From Spirochaetaceae bacterium (GTDB lineage Bacteria > Spirochaetota > Spirochaetia > Treponematales > Breznakiellaceae): a DNA stretch of 10,642 bases. The translations under genes were made by a program, and so were the position numbers. Position 1 is the stretch's first letter. Each line of letters starts with the position of its first letter. The DNA lies in the NCBI GenBank assembly GCA_031290405.1, contig JAITNO010000008.1, positions 1 to 10,642 of the forward strand, in the 5' to 3' direction. Shown here piece after piece: positions 1 to 6,708 of the stretch. The notes beneath the pieces are model-generated. The model did not search any database. It was given only the letters and a program-made list of their open reading frames with translations, and was not told where the DNA came from.

Positions 1-28
1 GGCCCTGGCAAAACTCCTTAAAATTAAC

Positions 29-56
29 GGACAGAAGAATCTCCATCCTTCTGTCC
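29..56. terminator. stem-loop, possible terminator
   Basis: GGACAGAAG (29-37) pairs perfectly with CTTCTGTCC (48-56) across a 10-base loop. Read on the minus strand, the stem is followed by GTTAATTTT. That is a poor but possible intrinsic terminator for transcripts leaving the htrA-PHP pair or for a gene beyond the left edge. On the plus strand there is no T run, so termination in that direction is unlikely. It may simply be a structured repeat. Confidence 0.35.
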
Positions 57-242
57 CCAATTCCAAGGAGGGCTCATAGTCAGATTTTTAGTTATGAGGC
101 ATCCACCTCGAAAGTTACATTTATTTATGAGGCAATACGGCCCCTGCCCCAAAAAATGTGGAGGAAATTGAAACATAAACTCAAAATGGGGGCAAAACCG
201 CTACACGACTGAGTCGGGAGGGGGGGGAGTGGGGCAAAGACG

Positions 243-260
243 GCGGCGCAAACCCGCCGC
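243..260 (-). terminator. weak hairpin after the PHP gene
   Basis: GCGGCG (243-248) and CGCCGC (255-260) form a 6-bp GC stem with a 6-base loop, 34 bases past the PHP stop codon. Only CGTCTTTG follows on the minus strand, so the T run is weak. The position fits a terminator for the htrA-PHP operon; the sequence alone does not prove it. Confidence 0.3.
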
Positions 261-293
261 GCATGAGTTCTTCAGCCCTGCCCCTGCGCCGCC

Positions 294-1022
294 TTAGCCT
301 ACGGCGCGGCGTTCGGTTTTTCTTTTTTCGGTAAATTCCACGAAGCTTGAATAGGAGCTGTTTATCACCTGGTCGGGGTGGATCCTCTCTTCCATCAAAA
401 GCTGGAGCGCGGTCTTGAGGTTGCCGACGTCGAGCCGGTAGTGGGCGTCGCTCCCGCAGCAGAGCAGGGCGCCGTATTTTGCGGCAAGCCGGACGACAAG
501 GCGGCACGTGGCGTCGCTGCCCTGCCTGACGCGGAACGAGCTGTTGTTTATCTCCAGCGCCTTGCCGCACCGGACGGCGCACTTGACGACCTCTTCCAGG
601 TCGACGGGGAAGGCGGGGTTCCCCGGATGGGAAATCGCGTCCACAAGCGGATTGGCGATCGCCGCCGTCAGAGCCTTCGTATTTTCAGCCGCGCTCTGCG
701 GCGGAAAACACCCCTCGTGCAGCCCCGCCATCACAAAATCCAGATGACGGATGTATTTTGGACTTAGGTCGACGCCGCCCGCATCGTCAATAATGTTCAG
801 CTCCACGCCGCGGAAAAGCCGCACGCCGTGGAGCTTCAACGGGAGCGCCTTCAAATTGCCAAAAAAGTACGGATGGGGAAAGCCTTGCAGCGCGGGCCCG
901 TGCTCGGTAAGCACAAAGCCCTTCAAGCGGGCCTTGCGGGCCCCGGCGGCAAGCTCGTCGATCGTCGAATACGCGTGCCCCGAGGCTATGGAATGACAGT
1001 GGGTGTCTACCGCAATCTTCAT
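294..1022 (-). CDS. PHP-domain phosphoesterase, YcdX-like
   Basis: The 242-residue protein is close to the usual length of YcdX-type PHP phosphatases. The family folds as a distorted TIM barrel with a three-metal (usually zinc) site that hydrolyses phosphate esters; the physiological substrate is generally unknown. The metal ligands expected in the family can all be seen: DTHCHS (H8, H10), H16, TEHGP (E40, H41), RGVELN (E74), AGLHEG (H102), SHPGNP (H132) and GSDAH (D192, H194). No signal peptide or membrane segment is present, so it should be cytoplasmic. Its ATG shares the bases ATGA with the htrA stop codon, which fixes the start and implies translational coupling and co-transcription with htrA. 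Nothing links its activity to proteolysis, so pairing with htrA may be simple co-expression. The family call is confident, the substrate is open. Confidence 0.9.
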   Translation of the reverse strand: MKIAVDTHCHSIASGHAYSTIDELAAGARKARLKGFVLTEHGPALQGFPHPYFFGNLKALPLKLHGVRLFRGVELNIIDDAGGVDLSPKYIRHLDFVMAGLHEGCFPPQSAAENTKALTAAIANPLVDAISHPGNPAFPVDLEEVVKCAVRCGKALEINNSSFRVRQGSDATCRLVVRLAAKYGALLCCGSDAHYRLDVGNLKTALQLLMEERIHPDQVINSSYSSFVEFTEKRKTERRAVG

Positions 1023-2548
1023 CGCTTATACCGCATCGTTTCAAGCTTGGAGTCGCCGCGTTCCACGTCAACCCAGAACTCTTTGCCCGCCTTTTCCCTC
1101 AGAACGCGGTAGAACGCCGCCATATCGCCCACCGGCGCGTCGTTCACTTCGGTAACGATGTCGCCGCGTTTAAGCCCGATAATGTCCGCCGGACTCTGTT
1201 CGACAATGCGGAGGACGATCAAGCCCGACGCCTCTTTTTCCAGCTTGAAGGCGCTGCGTATCTCGTCGTCAATGGGATGAACGTAGAAGCCCGGCCACAT
1301 CTTTTTATTCTGGGAAGCGACGTCGTTCTTCCGCGCCTCAACCCTTACCTTAAAGTCAATGTGCGCCCTGTCCCGAACAACCGTAAAGACATAGGTTTCG
1401 CCGGGCTTTAAGTCGCCGACCATCTGCATCAGCCGGTTGATGCCCACCACGTCCTTGCCGTCGATCTTGACGATAAAGTCGCCGGGCATGATCCCCGCCT
1501 TCGCCGCCGGCGAGTCGATAAACACGTCGGAAGCAAGCGCGCCCCGCTCGGCTTCAAGCCCCAGATCTTTAACCATGCCCGCGTCGCGGCTCACGTCCAC
1601 GAGGCTTACCCCCAGCCAGCCGTCGCTAATCTCACCCTTGCTGATGAACTCTTCGATAGTGCGCTTCGAGTTGTTTATCGGGATGGCAAAACCCAGCCCG
1701 ACCGAGCCGCCGCCCGAACTCGACGCAATCCACATATTGATGCCGATAACCTCGCCGCGAATGTTGACGAGCGCGCCGCCGGAGTTGCCCTGGTTAATCG
1801 AAGCATCCGTCTGGATAAAATCGTTGATGTTGTTGCCCGGTCCGCCCGTTCTGCCCACCGCGCTGATAATCCCCATCGTTACCGACGAGGCAAACCCCAG
1901 CGGATTGCCGACCGCTATCGCCCAATCGCCAACCTGCACCGCGTCAGAATCGCCCAGCACGGCAAGGGGGAACTTCTCGGGGCTTTCGAACGACACCATC
2001 GCCAGGTCGCGTCGCTCGTCCCGTCCAATAAGCTTTGCGCTCAGTTCCTTCCCCGAGTTCGTTTCCACCATAATCTCGTCGACAGGCTTCCCCTGATCGT
2101 CGGAAACAACGTGATTGTTCGTCAGAGCGTAGTAGGTATTGCCCTTCTGCCTGACGATAATGCCCGAACCAAGCCCCTGGGCGCGGAACTCCTGCCCTTT
2201 GCCATCCTCGCGGTTCCCCTTAGGCGCATTCGGGCCAAAGAAAAACTCCCACGGGATGCCGTTGAAGTTCGGAAGCTGCTGCTTGCGGACGGAGACCGTT
2301 TTAAGCTGCACAACCGACGGCACAACCCTGTTCGACACCGCCCTAAACGCCGCCTGCACACTTTCCGCCGTTTCCAGCGCGTTTCCCGGCACAACAACGT
2401 CCGTCTGCTGAGCCTGCGCCGTCTTCGAGCCCCCTCCCTTTGAACACGAAAATGAAAGGAACGCCAGCGAGAAGCCGAAAATCGCCCCCAGCAAAACCAA
2501 ATTAAACACAAAAAACTTCTTTGAAGCCAAACTTTTTACCACGTCCAC
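1019..2548 (-). CDS. htrA: DegP/HtrA-type serine protease with two PDZ domains
   Basis: This envelope quality-control protease and chaperone (S1C family) has 509 residues. An N-terminal hydrophobic segment (about 12-33) ends in LSFSCSKGGG. Cys35 could be lipidated under the loose spirochaetal lipobox rules; otherwise the segment is an uncleaved anchor. Either way the protease faces the periplasm. The trypsin-like domain (about 60-300) has the triad His146 (TNNHVV), Asp181 (RRDLAM) and Ser256 (GNSGGAL). PDZ1 spans about 310-400 (GWLGVSL, SPAAKAGIMPGD) and PDZ2 about 418-500 (SPADIIGLKRGD). The loop around 85-125 is rich in Gly, Asn and Phe, as in DegP LA loops. The start is GTG, chosen because AGGAG lies six bases upstream. 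The first gene of its operon, it is coupled to the PHP gene through ATGA. An AT-rich TATGAT-like box (2607-2612, minus strand) may belong to its promoter, but no good -35 is visible. Confidence 0.95.
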   Translation of the reverse strand: MDVVKSLASKKFFVFNLVLLGAIFGFSLAFLSFSCSKGGGSKTAQAQQTDVVVPGNALETAESVQAAFRAVSNRVVPSVVQLKTVSVRKQQLPNFNGIPWEFFFGPNAPKGNREDGKGQEFRAQGLGSGIIVRQKGNTYYALTNNHVVSDDQGKPVDEIMVETNSGKELSAKLIGRDERRDLAMVSFESPEKFPLAVLGDSDAVQVGDWAIAVGNPLGFASSVTMGIISAVGRTGGPGNNINDFIQTDASINQGNSGGALVNIRGEVIGINMWIASSSGGGSVGLGFAIPINNSKRTIEEFISKGEISDGWLGVSLVDVSRDAGMVKDLGLEAERGALASDVFIDSPAAKAGIMPGDFIVKIDGKDVVGINRLMQMVGDLKPGETYVFTVVRDRAHIDFKVRVEARKNDVASQNKKMWPGFYVHPIDDEIRSAFKLEKEASGLIVLRIVEQSPADIIGLKRGDIVTEVNDAPVGDMAAFYRVLREKAGKEFWVDVERGDSKLETMRYKR

Positions 2549-2851
2549 AAGACACTCCTGTTATTTTTAGATGAGTACGGCGCCGGTAAAGATGCCGAAC
2601 GCCTTCATCATAATAAAAAACAGTTGCAGAGAATAGTTACACACGGAGGAAGAGGGCATAACGGAGCAATGCCGGGTGTTGGACGACGGGGTGTTAATCG
2701 CGCCGGACGGGGCACGGCAAGAACCACGCCGGCGAAATATTTTGCCTGCTCAACCTGATGGTTTTTTTGTTTCACGGCGTTCAGGCGCCCTTGACAGATA
2801 CGGGCTTTTTATGTAGCGTGATTGCATCTTTAAGGCTCCGGGAAGGAAATT
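2549..2851. other. divergent htrA/folE2 spacer
   Basis: The 303-base region separates the GTG of htrA from the ATG of folE2. It holds the htrA ribosome binding site at its left end, an AT-rich patch at 2607-2620, and the folE2 promoter candidate at 2791-2819. A weak AACC-TGAT-GGTT hairpin followed by T7 (about 2751-2768) could end plus-strand transcripts before the folE2 promoter. Two short plus-strand frames (29 codons from ATG 2669; a longer frame without a good start to about 2816) lack ribosome binding sites and were not called. No riboswitch-like fold was recognised. Confidence 0.5.
2791..2819 (+). promoter_or_regulatory. promoter candidate for folE2
   Basis: A perfect -35 box TTGACA (2791-2796) is followed after 17 bases by TAGCGT (2814-2819), which matches only three of six positions of the -10 consensus. 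The predicted start is about 2826, giving a leader of roughly 26 bases. The same layout (TTGACT, 17 bases, TAGTGT) precedes the small genes at 6709, which supports the reading a little. Confidence 0.5.
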
Positions 2852-3649
2852 ATGGTTGATATTCAGCGGATTAAAGAAGAGCGTGGCATTAAGATTGAAA
2901 AAGCCGGCATTAAGAAGCTGCGCTACCCGATTCGCATTCTGGTGAAGGGGGAATCGAGTTATCAAACGCCGGTTGCTACGGCGGAGCTTGCGGTGGAGGT
3001 GCCCTACAATGTTAAGGGCACCCACATGAGCCGCTTTACAAAAATCGTGCATAAATACAAGGACAGGATACACGGGCGGCATTTTATCGATATGCTGCGC
3101 GACATAAAGGCCGAGCTGGAAACGCCCCGCGCGTATGCGAGATTTTCTTTTCCTTTTTACATGGAAAAGAACGCGCCGATTTCCCGCGAAATCAGCCTGA
3201 TGGAGTATATCTGCGAGATGGAGGGCTCGACGGACGGCGTCAACGACGCGATGTCCATCAGCGTGTCCGTGCCGGTAACGACGCTCTGCCCGTGCTCGAA
3301 GGCGATTTCCGACATGGGCGCGCACAATCAGCGGGCGGACGTCCGCGTTGTCGTCGATGTGTCCAACGAGATGCTCTGGATTGAGGATGTGATTAAGGCG
3401 GTCGAGGACTCGGCGTCTTCTCCGCTCTATTCGCTGTTGAAGCGGGTGGACGAAAAGCACGTTACCGAGCAGGCGTATAAGAATCCTCAGTTTGTGGAGG
3501 ATGTTGTGCGCGAGGTGTACGGGCGTGTGGAAAAATTGTACAAGAACAAGTGCAACTGCAACTTTACGATTGAGTGTGAGAGCTACGAGTCGATACACAA
3601 CCACAATGCGTTTGCCAGTACGAGCACGAGCTATCAGCGCCAGCCTTAG
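2852..3649 (+). CDS. folE2: GTP cyclohydrolase FolE2 (type IB)
   Basis: FolE2 converts GTP to 7,8-dihydroneopterin triphosphate, the first step of tetrahydrofolate synthesis and of the route to queuosine. At 265 residues it matches the family length. Diagnostic features are GTHMSRF (56-62), TTLCPCSKAISDMGAHNQR (143-161), which carries the metal-binding Cys and the His of the active site, DEKHVTEQAY (200-209), NPQFVEDVVR (211-220) and the C-terminal ESIHNHNAFAS. It belongs to the tunnelling-fold enzymes and is cytoplasmic, with no signal or membrane segment. The start is fixed by AAGGAA close upstream of the ATG and by the alignment of the N-terminus. It leads a likely two-gene operon; the M20 gene begins 12 bases after its stop. 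In some bacteria FolE2 backs up zinc-dependent FolE under zinc shortage, but no Zur-like operator was recognised here. No folE is seen in the window. Confidence 0.95.
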   Translation: MVDIQRIKEERGIKIEKAGIKKLRYPIRILVKGESSYQTPVATAELAVEVPYNVKGTHMSRFTKIVHKYKDRIHGRHFIDMLRDIKAELETPRAYARFSFPFYMEKNAPISREISLMEYICEMEGSTDGVNDAMSISVSVPVTTLCPCSKAISDMGAHNQRADVRVVVDVSNEMLWIEDVIKAVEDSASSPLYSLLKRVDEKHVTEQAYKNPQFVEDVVREVYGRVEKLYKNKCNCNFTIECESYESIHNHNAFASTSTSYQRQP

Positions 3650-3661
3650 GGCCCCGTTGCC

Positions 3662-4903
3662 ATGAACACAATCATTGCCGATTTTATTGACGGGTGCGGC
3701 CCGCTTGCCGTCGAGCTGGAAACGGAGCTGACGAAGCGGCCTGCGCTGTCCCCCGATTCAGGCGGGCTGGGCGAGCTGGACAAGTGCGTCTTCCTTGAGG
3801 GCTGGCTCCGCGAGCGGGGCTTTGCCGACCTGCGGCGCATCGACGTTCCCGACGAGCGGGCGAAGGGCGGCGTCCGCCCGAACCTCATCCTGACGATTGG
3901 GGGGAGGGACGAAACGGCGCCGCGCCTGTGGATAATAAGCCATACCGACGTTGTGCCGCCCGGCGAGGCGAAACTCTGGGACAGCGACCCGTGGACGGTC
4001 GTCGAAAGGGACGGCAAACTCTACGGGCGCGGCGTCGAGGACAACCAGCAGGGGCTCGTCTCGTCGCTCATCGCCGCGCTGGCGCTTTCCAAAAGCGGCG
4101 CGACGCCCCTGCGGACGACAAAACTCCTCTTCGTGGCGGACGAGGAGTGCGGCAACGCGTTCGGCATGAACGCCCTGCTCGCCCTGGACGACGCGGCCCC
4201 CGCGACGCCGCTTTTCCTGCGCGGCGACATGGCGCTGATACCCGACGGCGGCGACGGCAAGGGGCAGACCATCGAAATCGCCGAAAAGAACCTCGTCTGG
4301 GTAAAGTTCACCACCACGGGATTGCAGGCGCACGGCTCGCGTCCCGACCTGGGGGCAAACGCCTTTCTTGCGGCAAGCGCCCTCGCCGTCGCCCTCCACG
4401 GCGGCCTGGCAAAGACCTTCGACGCGCGGGACGAGCTCTTCAACCCGCCGCGCTCAACCTTCGAGCCCACCAAGAAAGAGGCCAACGTCCCGAACGTCAA
4501 CACGATTCCCGGCGAGGACGTCTTTTTCATGGACATGAGGATACTCCCCCGCTACCCCGTCAAGCAGGTCGTCGCCGAAATAGAGCGCATCAAAAGCGAG
4601 GTCGAGGCTGAGTACCACGTGCGGATAGGCATGGAGTTTTTGCAGCGCGTCGAGTCGAAAGCGACCGCCGCGGACGCCCCCATCGTCCGCCTGCTTGCCG
4701 CAAAGATCAAGGAAACGCTCGGCGTGGACGCCCGTCCCATCGGCATTGGCGGCGGCACCGTGGGGGCGGCCCTGCGAAACAGGGGCATCGACGCGGCCGT
4801 CTGGTCGCCGCTCGACGACACCGCCCACCAGCCAAACGAATACGCTCTTGTGCAAAACATCCTCGACGGCGCGAAAGTCATGGCCGCCCTCATGGAAGGC
4901 TAA
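3662..4903 (+). CDS. M20-family zinc metallopeptidase/deacylase (ArgE/DapE/PepV type)
   Basis: The 413-residue cytoplasmic enzyme has the two-domain M20 layout. The catalytic domain shows the di-zinc ligands: His94 and the flanking Asp96 in SHTDVVPPGE, bridging Asp127 in GRGVEDNQQG, the base Glu161 with Glu162 in ADEECGN, Asp195 in IPDGG, and His389 in DDTAHQPNEY. The lid/dimer domain (about 205-325) contains His224 in LQAHGSRPDLGAN. Family members cleave dipeptides, N-acetyl-ornithine, succinyl-diaminopimelate or related N-acyl amino acids. The long insert-free lid and the IPDGG variant resemble the broad ArgE/DapE-like dipeptidase group, so the substrate is left open. The ribosome binding site is poor: only AGGG about 12 bases upstream. 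The gene starts 12 bases after folE2 and probably depends on that transcript. Its stop overlaps the stop of convergent pssA. Confidence 0.88.
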   Translation: MNTIIADFIDGCGPLAVELETELTKRPALSPDSGGLGELDKCVFLEGWLRERGFADLRRIDVPDERAKGGVRPNLILTIGGRDETAPRLWIISHTDVVPPGEAKLWDSDPWTVVERDGKLYGRGVEDNQQGLVSSLIAALALSKSGATPLRTTKLLFVADEECGNAFGMNALLALDDAAPATPLFLRGDMALIPDGGDGKGQTIEIAEKNLVWVKFTTTGLQAHGSRPDLGANAFLAASALAVALHGGLAKTFDARDELFNPPRSTFEPTKKEANVPNVNTIPGEDVFFMDMRILPRYPVKQVVAEIERIKSEVEAEYHVRIGMEFLQRVESKATAADAPIVRLLAAKIKETLGVDARPIGIGGGTVGAALRNRGIDAAVWSPLDDTAHQPNEYALVQNILDGAKVMAALMEG

Positions 4904-5775
4904 GCGGAACTGCAGTCTTCCTCGTTGTCGCCGCCTGATTCCTCATCGTCTTTGCGTTTCGTGTGCTTTATGCGGTTGGGGACGTACATCACCAGCCCGG
5001 AAAGGGCGTAGGCCGTAAAGATAACAAAGAACACATTCTGCGGGAAAACCACAATCAGCAGCGCAAGGACAATCAGCAGGAAGAGGAAGCGCATCGCAAT
5101 CGGCTTGGACAATTTAAGCTTCTTGAATGACTGGTAGGGAACATTGGAAACCATGAGGAACGAGAGCGCCACCATGACGATGGGCATGGCAAGGAAGAAC
5201 TTCGGCATCGCGTTAATCAGAATCGGAATCGAATGGGAGGTCAGGCGCGACAAGTCGATCATCTTGCCGTTGCTCATCAGCAATGAGGGGGAATCGTTCA
5301 GCTTCACCCAGAGCTGGTAACTCAGCACAAAGGATATGATCACGCCCGCCGACGCCGGCGTCGGCAGCCCCATGAACGTCTTGTGCACAACGCCGTTCGC
5401 CGCCTGCACATTGAACTTCGCCAGGCGGAGCGCGCTGCACAGCAGGAAGAGCGCCGCTATCGCAACGCCAATCTTCCCCCGCGTAAGCGGATGGTTTTTC
5501 AGCACCAACTCGTACATCATCATCGCCGGAGCAAGCCCGAAGGAGATCAAGTCGGCCAGAGAATCCAGCTGCACGCCGAACTCGCTCGTCGTCCGCGTCA
5601 GGCGGGCAACCCTTCCGTCCAGCATATCGCACGCAATCCCGCAGACAATAAACCACGCCGCCGGCGTAAAGTTCCCCTTCACCGACATCAGCATCGACAG
5701 AAACCCAAACGTCATATTGCCGCAGGTAAAGAGCGAAGGCAGCGCATAAATCCCCTTCTTCAACTCCACTTTCAT
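4900..5775 (-). CDS. pssA: CDP-diacylglycerol--serine O-phosphatidyltransferase
   Basis: This inner-membrane enzyme makes phosphatidylserine from CDP-diacylglycerol and serine. The CDP-alcohol phosphotransferase signature is complete: Asp50, Asp53-Gly54, Ala57-Arg58, Gly67, Asp71 and Asp75, with the canonical spacings. Several hydrophobic helices follow the N-terminal one (about 10-30, 37-50, 104-118, 143-158, 190-213, 226-250, 252-266). The protein ends in a charged tail of lysines and then Asp/Glu. The length, 291 residues, is normal for the membrane type II enzyme. I chose the ATG at 5775 rather than the longer frame starting at 5799 because GGAGGGTGAT lies directly before it and the longer form would run into psd. 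One base separates it from the psd stop, so the two are co-translated. Its product is the substrate of Psd. Its TAG overlaps the TAA of the convergent M20 gene. Confidence 0.94.
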   Translation of the reverse strand: MKVELKKGIYALPSLFTCGNMTFGFLSMLMSVKGNFTPAAWFIVCGIACDMLDGRVARLTRTTSEFGVQLDSLADLISFGLAPAMMMYELVLKNHPLTRGKIGVAIAALFLLCSALRLAKFNVQAANGVVHKTFMGLPTPASAGVIISFVLSYQLWVKLNDSPSLLMSNGKMIDLSRLTSHSIPILINAMPKFFLAMPIVMVALSFLMVSNVPYQSFKKLKLSKPIAMRFLFLLIVLALLIVVFPQNVFFVIFTAYALSGLVMYVPNRIKHTKRKDDEESGGDNEEDCSSA

Positions 5776-5776
5776 A

Positions 5777-6415
5777 TCACCCTCCAACCGTCGCGCCAAA
5801 GACGCTCACACCCGAAACAACCTTGTCGCCTTTTTTCACCCGTATCTCCACATCCTTAGGAAGGAACACGTCCACCTGGGAAGAAAACTTAATCAAGCCA
5901 ATCTTTTCGCCGGCCGCAAGCGCGTCGCCGGCCGCAACCCACGAAACGCACCGCCGCGCCAGGAACCCCGCGATCTGCTTTACCACGAAGACCCCCTGCG
6001 GCCCTTCAATCGTAATAACGTTCTGTTCGTTCACCAGGTGCGCCCCCGGATTCATCGCCATAAGGAACCGCCCCTTCCGGTGTTCGACGGCCCGCACCGT
6101 TCCCGCAACCGGAGAACGCTGCAGGTGCACATTGAAAATCGAAAGGAAGACGCGGACGACATTCGCCTCCGCCCCGCTTTCGTCCACCTCCATCACCGTG
6201 CCGTTGCAGGGGGACAGCGCCAGCCCCACCCCCTGCGTAAGCCGCACCTCCGGGTCCCGAAAGAAAAAGAGGCAGAACAGCGCCGCGAGCAGCAGCGCGA
6301 CGCCCGCCGCCGCCGCCCCCCAAGGCCAGCCAAACCACCCCTGCAACACGACCAACGCCGCGCCCAGCGCAAACGGGATCAACACAAACGGAAAACCTTC
6401 CTTCGCAATCTTCAT
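5777..6415 (-). CDS. psd: phosphatidylserine decarboxylase, short form
   Basis: Psd decarboxylates phosphatidylserine to phosphatidylethanolamine using a pyruvoyl group made by self-cleavage. The 212 residues match the short (archaetidylserine decarboxylase-like) form. Two hydrophobic helices (about 9-27 and 32-52) anchor the N-terminus, followed by FFRDPEV (51-57), FLSIFNVHLQRSPVAGTV (90-107, with His97) and GAHLVNEQN (124-132). The processing region is KFSSQVDVFLP (176-186). Family members normally have Gly-Ser (RFGS or LGST) here; this protein has Ser178-Ser179. Ser179 is the residue expected to become pyruvoyl, so activity is still plausible. GAGG stands seven bases before the ATG. It is the first gene of a psd-pssA operon, which together gives the full route from CDP-diacylglycerol to phosphatidylethanolamine. 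Family confidence is high; processing is an open question. Confidence 0.92.
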   Translation of the reverse strand: MKIAKEGFPFVLIPFALGAALVVLQGWFGWPWGAAAAGVALLLAALFCLFFFRDPEVRLTQGVGLALSPCNGTVMEVDESGAEANVVRVFLSIFNVHLQRSPVAGTVRAVEHRKGRFLMAMNPGAHLVNEQNVITIEGPQGVFVVKQIAGFLARRCVSWVAAGDALAAGEKIGLIKFSSQVDVFLPKDVEIRVKKGDKVVSGVSVFGATVGG

Positions 6416-6463
6416 GTAAGAACCTCGCCCACAAACCTACCATAAATCAAACAAAGCGTGAAG

Positions 6464-6482
6464 GCGCCCCCATGAGGGGCGC
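6464..6482. repeat. 7-bp inverted repeat upstream of psd
   Basis: GCGCCCC (6464-6470) and GGGGCGC (6476-6482) form a perfect stem with a 5-base loop, about 50 bases upstream of the psd ATG. No T run follows on either strand. It could be an operator, part of the psd leader, or one of the GC hairpins seen elsewhere in this genome's spacers. Confidence 0.45.
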
Positions 6483-6557
6483 ACGCCCCCCCTCGCGGCA
6501 AACGCAAGGAGTCGGCCGAGTCCTAAAAAGCAGCCGTCCGCTCTCAAAGAGTCAATC

Positions 6558-6631
6558 GTTCCATTCAAAACAGAACGGGTTCCACTCTGAACAGAACGAT
6601 CGGAGCTCGGAGCCTCGACTTCGGAGCTCGG
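6558..6631. repeat. 21-base-period direct repeats upstream of the small genes
   Basis: Two adjoining repeat pairs share one period. The 20-mers at 6558-6577 and 6579-6598 begin GTTCCA and end ACAGAACG, matching at 17 of 20 positions. The 11-mer TCGGAGCTCGG occurs at 6600-6610 and again at 6621-6631. Both pairs are offset by exactly 21 bases, two helical turns. GTTC and GAAC half-sites recur on alternating strands. They lie 20 to 95 bases upstream of the -35 box at 6652, a position suited to phased activator or repressor binding. They could also be the remnant of a coding repeat of seven residues. Confidence 0.7.
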
Positions 6632-6651
6632 CCTTGGCGGGGGCGGCGGTC

Positions 6652-6680
6652 TTGACTATGTAGGCAAGAAGGCCTAGTGT
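6652..6680 (+). promoter_or_regulatory. promoter candidate for the two small genes
   Basis: TTGACT (6652-6657) is followed after 17 bases by TAGTGT (6675-6680). The -35 is good and the -10 weak (three of six). The predicted start near 6687 leaves a leader of about 22 bases that ends in the strong AAAGGAGAAGG ribosome binding site. The architecture mirrors the folE2 candidate. Confidence 0.45.
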
Positions 6681-6708
6681 TACGAACAATACGCAAAGGA
6701 GAAGGACA

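Larger units (their letters stand above)
1..293. other. left-edge non-coding stretch
   Basis: No open frame with a credible start, ribosome binding site or recognisable protein was found on either strand. The first 200 bases are visibly AT-richer than the rest of the window. They hold a 9-bp perfect stem-loop (29-56) and a 10-base direct repeat TTATGAGGCA at 92-101 and 125-134. Bases 211-232 are a G-rich run and 243-260 a short GC hairpin just beyond the end of the PHP gene. The first part could be the 3' flank of a gene outside the window, but nothing shows which. Confidence 0.6.
6416..6708. other. divergent spacer between psd and the small genes
   Basis: The 293-base region carries the psd ribosome binding site, a 7-bp hairpin (6464-6482), repeats with a 21-base period (6558-6631) and a promoter candidate (6652-6680) for the rightward small genes. 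An open plus frame (6472-6663) and a minus frame (6552-6863) cross it. Neither has a convincing start, and their heptad repeats are only the translation of the 21-base repeats. No clear promoter for psd was found. Confidence 0.5.

Noticed and set aside
164..180. GGAAATTGAAAC, resembling the end of some CRISPR repeats
   Set aside because: Only one copy is present, with no regularly spaced second repeat and no cas gene.
2669..2758. Possible 29-codon peptide in the htrA/folE2 spacer
   Set aside because: No usable ribosome binding site, no recognisable sequence, and composition like the surrounding spacer.
5773..5799. Longer pssA frame beginning MARRLEGD
   Set aside because: It would overlap psd, whereas the ATG at 5775 has GGAGGG at proper distance and matches the family N-terminus.
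6573..6597. GAAC/GTTC half-sites resembling a LexA box
   Set aside because: The Gram-positive type LexA box needs GAAC-N4-GTTC; the spacings here are 2 and 6, and no SOS gene is adjacent.
6472..6663. Plus-strand 63-codon frame with FHSKQNG/FHSEQND repeats
   Set aside because: It starts inside a hairpin without a ribosome binding site and contains the spacer repeats and promoter region; the peptide repeat follows from the 21-base period.
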